Positions 1 through 5,257 of a stretch of 6,373 bases of DNA are shown here, in pieces. Within the stretch, counting starts at the first letter, position 1, and each line of letters opens with the position of its first letter. Under the pieces are notes generated by a model, which saw nothing but the letters and a program-made list of their open reading frames with translations, had not been told where the DNA came from and searched no databases. This DNA is from JAPLJC01 sp052326585 (GTDB taxonomy: Bacteria; Desulfobacterota; Desulfobaccia; Desulfobaccales; 0-14-0-80-60-11): assembly GCA_052326585.1 (NCBI GenBank), contig JBKQLU010000071.1, positions 1-6,373 of the forward strand. Direction: 5' to 3'. A program made the position numbers and the translations under genes.

Positions 1-202
1 GCCAGGCGCAGCGCCGGGTCGCCATGTTCGGACCGGATAACCGCTGAAAGCATCTAATCGTTAAGCCGACCTCAAGATTAGATCTCCCGGATCGTAATAT
101 CACTAAAGGCAACTGGTAGACCAACAGGTTGATAGGCCGGAGGTGGAAGCGCAGCAATGTGTGAAGCCGACCGGTACTAATCGGCCGTGCGGCTTGACCA
201 TA
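1..202 (+). rRNA. rrl: 23S ribosomal RNA, 3' end (partial)
   Basis: This is the last part of domain VI of the large-subunit rRNA; the 5' part lies left of the window. It shows conserved 23S landmarks: CTGAAAGCATCTAA at about 43-56, GATCTCCC at about 82-89, GTTGATAGGCCGG near 128-140, AAGCGCAG, and ACCGGTACTAATCGGCCGTG near 170-190. The terminal CGGCTTGACCA would pair with the 23S 5' end in the processing stalk. The 3' end at about 202 is placed by analogy with the E. coli ending and may be off by a few bases. It is followed by 5S rRNA on the same strand, so it belongs to a normal rrn operon. Confidence 0.97.
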
Positions 203-261
203 TTCTCTCTTGCCTTTGGTAACTGCTAAGGACTTCTCTTCTTCCAGATCAGTTGGTTTTG

Positions 262-285
262 GTGGCACCGGCGTCTCGCCGGTGC
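262..285. repeat. Palindromic repeat copy 1, in the 23S-5S spacer
   Basis: GCACCGGCG (265-273) and CGCCGGTGC (277-285) form a perfect 9-bp stem with a TCT loop. The unit GTGGCACCGG, seven bases, CCGGTG at 262-284 recurs with identical spacing at 998-1020, and 19 of 23 positions match. It is therefore probably a dispersed palindromic element rather than a chance spacer hairpin. In the precursor rRNA it would form a stable hairpin between 23S and 5S, so a role in processing is possible but unproven. Confidence 0.6.
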
Positions 286-294
286 GGTGTTACA

Positions 295-314
295 GAAAAG
301 CGAAAAGCGAAAAC
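295..314. repeat. Short tandem repeat GAAAAGC upstream of 5S
   Basis: Two exact GAAAAGC units (295-301, 302-308) and a partial third (GAAAAC, 309-314) lie in the spacer between 23S and 5S. The rest of the spacer (203-325) holds no tRNA or other gene that I can see. No function is assigned; the repeat may be replication slippage in a spacer. Confidence 0.5.
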
Positions 315-325
315 CGTCTCACAGT

Positions 326-443
326 TTCCGGTGGCCATGCCGCAGGGGTCACACCCGATCCCATCCCGAACTCGGTAGTTAAGCCCTGCAGGGCCGATGG
401 TACTACGTGGGTGACTGCGTGGGAGAGTAGGACGCCGCCGGAT
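326..443 (+). rRNA. rrf: 5S ribosomal RNA
   Basis: This is a complete 5S rRNA of about 118 nt, the small RNA of the 50S central protuberance. Conserved motifs are visible: CACACCCGATCCCATCCCGAACTCGG (in parts, about 350-375), GTTAAGCCC, GGGCCGATGGTACTACG and GGGAGAGTAGGACGCCGCCGG (in parts) at the 3' end. Helix I pairs TCCGGTGG (327-334) with CCGCCGGA (435-442) and sets the ends to within a few bases. It lies about 123 bp after 23S on the same strand and is followed by an intrinsic terminator, so it is the last gene of the rRNA operon. Confidence 0.96.
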
Positions 444-458
444 TTAATTTATAGCCCC

Positions 459-490
459 AAGCCCGCCCCTTGACGGAGGCGGGCTTTTTT
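459..490 (+). terminator. Rho-independent terminator of the rRNA operon
   Basis: AAGCCCGCC (459-467) pairs with GGCGGGCTT (478-486) around a ten-base loop, and the T run at 485-490 completes a classic intrinsic terminator. It begins 15 bases after the 5S end. It should largely insulate the hicBA cassette that starts at 543 from rRNA transcription. Confidence 0.93.
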
Positions 491-542
491 ATGGCTATTC
501 ATTTAGCGGCGATTTGGTATATAGAGGTCAGAGGGTAAGGTT

Positions 543-749
543 ATGAAATTTACCGTAGAATCCGAGCAGGAAGAAGATGGCCGCTGGTTGGCGGAGGTGC
601 TGGAGCTTCCCGGGGTTATGGTCTATGCCCCGACCCGCCGGGAAGCCCAAGCCAAGGCCCAGGCCCTGGCTCTGCGGGTTCTGGCCGAGCGCCTGGAACA
701 CGGGGAGATGCTAGCCGAGCCCATAAATATTCTGTTCGCCGCGGCATGA
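543..749 (+). CDS. hicB: HicB-family antitoxin (short form)
   Basis: This 68-residue protein resembles the HicB antitoxin N-terminal domain (partly degraded RNase H-like fold), which binds and blocks the HicA toxin. The family signature is visible: an early strand with acidic residues (MKFTVESEQEEDGRWLAEV), then ELPGVMVYAPT (residues 21-31) and a long helix EAQAKAQALALRVLAERLEHGE. Full-length HicB proteins add a C-terminal HTH or ribbon-helix-helix DNA-binding domain. This one ends after the partner-binding domain, so any autorepression would have to work differently. A GAGGG sequence at 531-535, seven bases before the ATG, serves as ribosome-binding site. TATATA at 518-523 could be a -10 element, but no convincing -35 is seen. 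Its stop codon overlaps the start of hicA (ATGA, 746-749), indicating translational coupling. Confidence 0.85.
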   Translation: MKFTVESEQEEDGRWLAEVLELPGVMVYAPTRREAQAKAQALALRVLAERLEHGEMLAEPINILFAAA

Positions 750-958
750 GTTTTTGGCGAGCTACCAAGGCCAAGCGAGTCCTGGCGGCGTTGGAGAGAT
801 TAGGATGGAATGAGAAAAGGCGTTCCGGCTCGCACCGCACCCTGGCTCGAACCGGCTGGCCCGACGTGGTGTTCGCCTTCCATGATAACGCGGAAATTGG
901 ACCCAGAATGGTGGCCCGCATCGCCAGGGTTACCGGTCTAAAACCTGAAGATCTGTAA
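746..958 (+). CDS. hicA: HicA-family toxin, mRNA interferase
   Basis: This 70-residue protein has the double-stranded RNA-binding-like fold expected of HicA, a toxin that cleaves mRNA (translation-dependently in E. coli). The key sequence is RRSGSHRT at about residues 25-32. The histidine (about H30) in the G-S-H motif is the family's catalytic residue. Also typical are the leading LERLGW, the later strand VVFAFHDNAEIGP, and the C-terminal helix ARIARVTGLKPEDL. Length is normal for the family. It starts inside the last codon of hicB (ATGA), so the pair is made as one cistronic unit with antitoxin first, the reverse of the E. coli K-12 hicA-hicB order. No frameshift or catalytic loss is visible, so the toxin looks intact. 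Confidence 0.9.
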   Translation: MSFWRATKAKRVLAALERLGWNEKRRSGSHRTLARTGWPDVVFAFHDNAEIGPRMVARIARVTGLKPEDL

Positions 959-997
959 TCCCGATCCTATCCCGAGCCTGGCATTAATCCCTTTTTA

Positions 998-1044
998 GTG
1001 GCACCGGACTCCGGCCGGTGATGCACAGGCTGGCAGCCTGTGCC
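998..1044. repeat. Palindromic repeat copy 2, double hairpin between convergent genes
   Basis: There are two adjacent stems. CACCGG (1002-1007) pairs with CCGGTG (1015-1020). GCACAGGCT (1023-1031) pairs perfectly with AGCCTGTGC (1035-1043) around a three-base loop. The outer GGCAC (1000-1004) and GTGCC (1040-1044) can also pair, so the whole block can fold as a cruciform. It lies between the convergent hicA (ends 958) and yihY (ends 1088). It may dampen read-through from both sides, but it lacks a proper T-tract on either strand. The first half matches copy 1 at 262-284. The rest of the 959-1087 gap shows no gene. Confidence 0.65.
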
Positions 1045-1087
1045 GCTATTAGTTTTATAAAAGTAAGTCCCGCCTCTTGAGCTAAGC

Positions 1088-2461
1088 CTACCTGCCCTGA
1101 TTCCCCTTGGCTGATCCGTCTGACCCGGTGGTTTCCCAAGACTCGACTACTTCCCTGAGGGTTGAGGATAACGCCGCCGCCGGGGGCCCCGCCTGCAGCA
1201 GGCGGTTCAGGGCCGCGGCCAGTCCGGGGTCCGTCTCCAGGGCCTGATTGATGGCGGCCGCCCGGGCGCGCCGCAGGCACTCCAGGATCTCGCCCACGGT
1301 CACCTGGCTCAGCGGCAGGTTGGGCAGAAACTGCGGCGGCCGGGCCAGCTTGCCGGGCGCCACCTGCACCACCAGATCGCAGTCCTCCAGCATCCGGACC
1401 ACCCGCGCCGCCAGGTTGTCGCCTTGAGGCAGGATCTCCGCCAGCTCCTCCAGGGACAGGGGCGGCTGCCGCCGGTGGAAGCGGGCGCTGATGCTGAGCA
1501 GGGCCGCCAGGCCCAGGTACTCGTCCACCGGCTCCGGGGGCAGGGGCGGCCGGCGGAACTCCCGGGTGAGACGGTCCAGGTTCTGGTGGGCAAAGGCCAC
1601 CTCGGTGCCGAAGAGCAGGATGAGCCAGCACCAGAACATCCAGATAAAGATGAAGAGCAGATTATAGAGGGCGCCGTAAATGGCGTTGTAATAGGCCGAG
1701 CGCCCCTGGAGTGAGATGAAGAGCCATTGGGCCAACTGCCAGACGCTGCCCCCCACCACCCCGCCCAGGACCGCGGACCAGAAGCGGACCCGGGTATTGG
1801 GCATCACCAGGTAGATGAAGCTAAAGGCCACCCACAGCACCCCCAGGGAGACCAGCCAGCGGGTGGCAGCGAAGAAGAAGCCGGGCAGCACCGCCGCCAG
1901 GAAGCCGTGGATACCCAGATGAATGCTCAGGAAGGAGGCGGAGAGGGAGAGGGCCACCGCCATGAGGATGGGAAAGAGCAGGAAGATGCTCAGGTAGTCG
2001 CTGATCTTGCGGCTCCAGGCGCGGGTATGGCTCACCTGCCAGGTCTTATTGAAGGCCTTCTCCACGTTGGTCATGATGAGGGTCAAGTCGAGCAACAGGG
2101 CCACCACCCCGAAGACCCCCAGGGAGGTCACCCCGGTATTTTCGATGTAGAGCAGGATCTGGTTGACGAAATCCTTGGAGCCAGGGGCCAGGTTCTCCAG
2201 GAAGTAGGTGGCCAAAAGGCGGGGCATGCCGATAGCCTGGAGGATGGCGAAGAGCAGGGCGAACAGAGGAATAAAACCGAGAATGGTGGTGTAGGCCAGG
2301 GACGAGGAACGCACCAGGGACTGGTTCTGGATGAGGCCCCGGCCGGCCAGGATCAGGATGCGGAGGCACTTGTAAGCAAAGAGAACCGCCGGCGGGCGGC
2401 CTTCGTCCTGCCAGAGACGGCGGCGGAAAAAATCATCAACCCTGCTCAGTAGCTGGCCCAA
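1088..2461 (-). CDS. yihY: YihY/BrkB (UPF0761) family inner-membrane protein
   Basis: This 457-residue polytopic membrane protein belongs to the YihY/virulence factor BrkB family, once mislabelled ribonuclease BN. Its molecular function is not firmly known. About six hydrophobic segments are seen at roughly residues 55-77, 111-131, 157-181, 202-221, 227-250 and 264-287. Family-typical stretches are SLAYTTILGFIPLFALL near 54-70 and YGALYNLLFIFIWMFWCWL near 262-280, ending in FGTEVAFA. After residue 300 a soluble tail of about 150 residues (EYLGLAALLSIS, LEELAEILPQGDNLAARVVRMLEDCDLV) looks like a winged-helix domain, as in the longer members of the family. The last 20 residues are low complexity. 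The start is TTG at 2459-2461, since no ATG precedes the first membrane segment. It lies about 100 bp after the 227-residue gene on the same strand. Confidence 0.9.
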   Translation of the reverse strand: MGQLLSRVDDFFRRRLWQDEGRPPAVLFAYKCLRILILAGRGLIQNQSLVRSSSLAYTTILGFIPLFALLFAILQAIGMPRLLATYFLENLAPGSKDFVNQILLYIENTGVTSLGVFGVVALLLDLTLIMTNVEKAFNKTWQVSHTRAWSRKISDYLSIFLLFPILMAVALSLSASFLSIHLGIHGFLAAVLPGFFFAATRWLVSLGVLWVAFSFIYLVMPNTRVRFWSAVLGGVVGGSVWQLAQWLFISLQGRSAYYNAIYGALYNLLFIFIWMFWCWLILLFGTEVAFAHQNLDRLTREFRRPPLPPEPVDEYLGLAALLSISARFHRRQPPLSLEELAEILPQGDNLAARVVRMLEDCDLVVQVAPGKLARPPQFLPNLPLSQVTVGEILECLRRARAAAINQALETDPGLAAALNRLLQAGPPAAALSSTLREVVESWETTGSDGSAKGNQGR

Positions 2462-2472
2462 TTTCGGGAGCG

Positions 2473-2477
2473 CTCCT
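2473..2477 (-). promoter_or_regulatory. Ribosome-binding site supporting the TTG start of yihY
   Basis: On the minus strand AGGAG lies 11 bases before the TTG start codon. The spacing is slightly long and the start codon is weak, so translation may be modest. This is the only good Shine-Dalgarno-like sequence close to any in-frame start codon here. Confidence 0.5.
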
Positions 2478-2502
2478 GGAATGGTTTGCAGTTAACAGGA
2501 AA

Positions 2503-2521
2503 TGGCCCGGTGCCCGGGCCA
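2503..2521 (-). terminator. Possible weak terminator or attenuating hairpin
   Basis: On the minus strand TGGCCCGG and CCGGGCCA form a perfect 8-bp stem with a three-base loop, located 41 bases after the stop of the 227-residue gene. Only three T residues follow it, then CCTG, so it is at best a weak intrinsic terminator between that gene and yihY. It could instead be a transcript-stabilising hairpin. Confidence 0.35.
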
Positions 2522-2562
2522 GACCATCTGCGTCCAACTTAAGCGGTAAGTTATGGATAAAC

Positions 2563-3246
2563 TTATCTTTCTATTTTGGGAATCATCTCCAGCATCCGGT
2601 CCTTGATTTCGGCCAAAGGTGGCAGCCGCGGCGGCGGGGGCAACTCCGCCTCGGTGAGCTGCCGCCGTTTGAAACGCATGCGGGTGGAGAGTTCCTCCCG
2701 CTCCGGGGACAGCAGGCCCCCGGAAATCGTCGCGTTCCGGCCCTCCAGGGCCTCGATCTGGGCCGCCAGGAGCCCGAAGTCGTATGACTGGTTGAACTTG
2801 TCGATATCTTCGTTAGTGAGTTTCAGGCGGGTGAGGATTTTTTCGTAACTTTCCCGGAGGGAGTCGCTGTCCCGGTAAAGCCGTTCGTAGAGGTCCAGGA
2901 TCAGGTTGCGGAAGCGGCGCCCGGCGGTGAGGCCCCGGCGGCTCTGATCTTTCAGGAGTTCCTGGCGCTCCGGCTCCGGCAGGGCGACGTAGGCTTCATA
3001 AAAAGGCCAAACCTTGAGGCTGAGGGTCTTCATGAGCTGGCGGCAACCCTCCTCGGAGCCCAGGGCCTGATAGAGGGCCATGAAGCGGCGGCCCAGCATC
3101 TCGAACTCCTGGCGGTAGGACTCGGCTCCTTGCCGCAGTAAGTCCTGATCTTCTTCCAGGCGGACCCGGTCGGCGAAGTAGTTGTCGACGATCTCCTTTT
3201 TGATCTGCACCTTTAAGGAGTCGATAACGCGGTCGGAATCGTCCAT
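2563..3246 (-). CDS. Conserved-looking hypothetical, helical cytosolic protein
   Basis: I do not recognise this 227-residue protein. It has no signal peptide, no membrane segment and no obvious catalytic motif. It is highly charged and predicted almost entirely helical, with coiled-coil-like stretches (about residues 8-60 and 110-170, for instance RNLILDLYERLYRDSDSLRESY) and tyrosines scattered through the helices. A proline-rich linker PPPPRLPP (203-210) precedes a short amphipathic C-terminal helix (LAEIKDRMLEMIPKIER), which could be a docking element. The ATG start is well supported by GAGG five bases upstream (3252-3255). G+C-rich codon use matches its neighbours, so it is a native gene. 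It lies 90 bp after ricT on the same strand and probably shares its operon. An adaptor or regulatory role is only a guess. Confidence 0.8.
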   Translation of the reverse strand: MDDSDRVIDSLKVQIKKEIVDNYFADRVRLEEDQDLLRQGAESYRQEFEMLGRRFMALYQALGSEEGCRQLMKTLSLKVWPFYEAYVALPEPERQELLKDQSRRGLTAGRRFRNLILDLYERLYRDSDSLRESYEKILTRLKLTNEDIDKFNQSYDFGLLAAQIEALEGRNATISGGLLSPEREELSTRMRFKRRQLTEAELPPPPRLPPLAEIKDRMLEMIPKIER

Positions 3247-3336
3247 GCTTACCTCGCCGGGGCCTGGCCGGAAGCCTGATCAGATCAAGGCCATTTTCTT
3301 ATCAAGAAGCCGCGCCGTAAGGCTGCTCACCTCTGG

Positions 3337-4152
3337 CTAACTGGAGTTCGCCGGGGTGTCGTCGGCGTTGAGGTCCGCCAGGGCCACTTCCAACTCTTGC
3401 CTGTCCTCCATCTCCAGGGTCACGGTTTCCCGGATCAGGTTATAGCGGATGATCTTGCCTTCCCCGGCGGGGGTCTGGATGCGCTTGCCCACCCGGGGCA
3501 GGTTTTTTCTGATATCCTGATAGGCGGCATATTCGTAAGTGAGGCAGCACATCAAGCGGCCGCAGATACCGGAGATCTTGTTGGGGTTGAGGCTGAGCTG
3601 CTGTTCCTTGGCCATGCGGACGCTGACCGGCTCGAAGTCCTTGAGGAAGGAAGCGCAGCACAGCCCCCGCCCGCAGATTCCCAAGCCGCCCACCATCTTG
3701 GCCCGATGGCGCACCCCGATCTGACGCAACTCGATGCGGATGCGGAACTCCTGCACCAGGTCCTTGACCAGTTCCCGGAAATCGACCCGGCCCGGGGCAG
3801 TGAAGTAAAAAATGATCTTGGAGGCGTCAAAGAGGCAGTCCACCTGCACCAGGTAGATGGGCAGGCGGTGGGCCTGGACGCGGCGCAGGCAATGCTCCCA
3901 GGCCTGTTTCTCCAGGGCCCGGTTCTTTTCCTCCTGGGCCAGGTCCTCAGGAGTGGCCAGGCGCACCATGCTCTTAATCTGGTTCGGGAAGAGCTGCGGG
4001 TTGGCGTCTCCGAAGACCGTCTGCACCCTCCCCAACTTCAGGCCATGGTCGCTTTGCACCATCACCTGGTCGTTGAGCTTGATCTCCACTCCGCCGGAGT
4101 CCAGGAGGCAACAGGGAAATCCTGGTCCCAGGCAAACCTTAGCGAGCGACAT
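3337..4152 (-). CDS. ricT: PSP1-domain protein, RicT/YaaT-like
   Basis: This 271-residue protein has the PSP1 domain (roughly residues 60-145) followed by the cysteine signature GGLGICGRGLCCASF (about 155-169) and SGICGRLMCC (194-203). Cysteines are at 160, 165, 166, 197, 202 and 203. In Bacillus subtilis, RicT (YaaT) works with RicA and RicF in an iron-sulfur-binding complex that assists RNase Y-dependent mRNA maturation; the cysteines are the likely cluster ligands. Whether those partners exist here is unknown, since nothing like RicA or RicF is in the window. The N-terminus (KVCLGPGFPCCLLDSGGVEIKLNDQVMVQ) is the typical opening strand region. The start overlaps the holB stop by 14 bases, with AAGGAAGG at 4157-4164 inside holB as ribosome-binding site, so translation is probably coupled. 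holB-ricT is the same neighbour pair as in Bacillus. Confidence 0.9.
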   Translation of the reverse strand: MSLAKVCLGPGFPCCLLDSGGVEIKLNDQVMVQSDHGLKLGRVQTVFGDANPQLFPNQIKSMVRLATPEDLAQEEKNRALEKQAWEHCLRRVQAHRLPIYLVQVDCLFDASKIIFYFTAPGRVDFRELVKDLVQEFRIRIELRQIGVRHRAKMVGGLGICGRGLCCASFLKDFEPVSVRMAKEQQLSLNPNKISGICGRLMCCLTYEYAAYQDIRKNLPRVGKRIQTPAGEGKIIRYNLIRETVTLEMEDRQELEVALADLNADDTPANSS

Positions 4153-5245
4153 GTGACCTTCCTTGGCCTTGCAGGCGCAGCCCCAGGATGTCCAGGGTCA
4201 ACTCCGGGTTGAGGTTGGCCTGAAGATGGCGCTGGGCCGTGCCCAGGCCGGAAAATTGCTGAAACAACCTCTCCAGGGGGCCAGCCGCCTCCCGGGCCAT
4301 CTCCGGCAGCAGGTCCTGGTTGGCCAGCAAGGATTCAGGGGCCCGGAAACGGTAGAGGAGCAGGTCCCGAAACCAGAGTTGGGCCAGGGACAGGAAATAA
4401 TCCTGGTCCGGGCGGCTCTTGGCCAGGCGCTGCGCCCAATCGAACGCCGGGCAGGCCGCGCCGCCGGCCAGGGTCGCAAGGTCGGCCAGCACCTGGCGGC
4501 GTTGGGCCAGGATGGCCTCCGGGTCCAGGGTCAGGGCCCGGCCCAGGGAGCCGCCGCTCAAGGCCGCCAGCAGCCTGGCCTGGGGCGGCGCCAACCCTCG
4601 GCGCTTCTTGAGTTCCCGGGCCACCAGGGCGGTGGGCAGCGGCACGAAGGTCAGCTTGTGGCAGCGGGAGACCACGGTGGGCAGCAGGTCCGCCTCCACC
4701 TGGGCCGTGAGCACTAGGAGATGCCGCTCCGGCGGCTCCTCCAGGGTCTTGAGCAGGGCGTTGGCCGCCGCGTCGCTATAGCCGGTCAGGGCTTCCGCCG
4801 GCTTGATCAGGGCCACCCGCCAGCCGCCGCCGAAAGGTGGGTAGGAGGTGAGGCGGGTCAATTCCCGGATCTGCTCGATCTTGATCTGGAGTTTTTGGTT
4901 GGACTCCTTAATCGGGGCGATCACCAGGAAGTCCGGATGAACCCCCGCGGCCAGTCTCCGGCAGGAGGCGCAGGCGCCGCAGGCATCACCGTCCGGCCGC
5001 GGTTCCTGGCAGTTGAGGGCCGCAGCCAGAGCCCGGGCCGTGGAGGCCCTGCCCACCCCTTCCGGTCCCAAAAAGAGGTAGGCATGGGCCAGCCGGCCCT
5101 TTTGGGCGGCGGTCTTCAGGTGGGAGATGACCCACTCCTGGCCGAGAATCTCCCGGAAGGTCATGGGGCCTGTAGGCGCCAACGCCGCGGACGGAGTGGC
5201 TGCCTTATCTTTCTTGGTGGTCGCCATATTATTATTAGTGGCCAC
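4139..5245 (-). CDS. holB: DNA polymerase III subunit delta-prime
   Basis: HolB is part of the clamp-loader complex that places the beta sliding clamp on DNA. The coordinates give the longest open form, 368 residues from a GTG. The conserved domain starts at residue 28 (MTFREILGQEWVISHLK), where most family members begin. A Walker A-like GPEGVGRAS (60-68) has Arg where active ATPases have Lys, as expected for the non-hydrolysing delta-prime. Cysteines 79, 89, 92 and 95 form the zinc-binding knuckle. LLKTLEEPP (164-172) and the SRC motif (193-195) are classic clamp-loader elements, and the C-terminal third is a helical collar domain. No start (GTG 5245, ATG 5227, ATG 5164) has a clear Shine-Dalgarno, so the first 27 residues (MATNNNMATTKKDK and on) may not be translated. 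It overlaps ricT by 14 bases. Confidence 0.93.
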   Translation of the reverse strand: MATNNNMATTKKDKAATPSAALAPTGPMTFREILGQEWVISHLKTAAQKGRLAHAYLFLGPEGVGRASTARALAAALNCQEPRPDGDACGACASCRRLAAGVHPDFLVIAPIKESNQKLQIKIEQIRELTRLTSYPPFGGGWRVALIKPAEALTGYSDAAANALLKTLEEPPERHLLVLTAQVEADLLPTVVSRCHKLTFVPLPTALVARELKKRRGLAPPQARLLAALSGGSLGRALTLDPEAILAQRRQVLADLATLAGGAACPAFDWAQRLAKSRPDQDYFLSLAQLWFRDLLLYRFRAPESLLANQDLLPEMAREAAGPLERLFQQFSGLGTAQRHLQANLNPELTLDILGLRLQGQGRSHVAR

Positions 5246-5257
5246 TGGTCAGTGGCC
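5240..5257. repeat. 18-bp palindrome at the nuclease/holB junction
   Basis: GGCCACTG (5240-5247) and CAGTGGCC (5250-5257) are perfect inverted repeats separated by two bases. AGTGGCCACT (5237-5246) is a further perfect 10-bp palindrome inside the block, so AGTGGCC also occurs as a direct repeat (5237-5243 and 5251-5257). The block covers the first base of the nuclease stop codon and the farthest-upstream GTG of holB. There is no T-tract after it on the minus strand, so it is not a typical terminator. It could be an operator or an insertion scar. Confidence 0.6.

Noticed and set aside
203..325. tRNA or other RNA gene in the 23S-5S spacer
   Set aside because: No cloverleaf or T-loop motif is seen; only the palindrome and the short tandem repeat are present.
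210..473. 87-residue plus-strand open frame
   Set aside because: It runs across the 23S-5S spacer and the entire 5S rRNA gene into the terminator, so it is not a protein gene.
984..1631. 215-residue minus-strand frame rich in Gly, Ala and Pro
   Set aside because: It is an out-of-frame shadow of the yihY C-terminal half with low-complexity composition typical of G+C-rich DNA.
1727..2452. 241-residue plus-strand frame opposite yihY
   Set aside because: It is antisense to the membrane protein gene and is full of His, Gln, Gly and Glu repeats mirroring hydrophobic codons. It has no recognisable domain.
3397..4212. 271-residue plus-strand frame opposite ricT
   Set aside because: It is exactly antisense to the well-supported ricT and has shadow-like composition.
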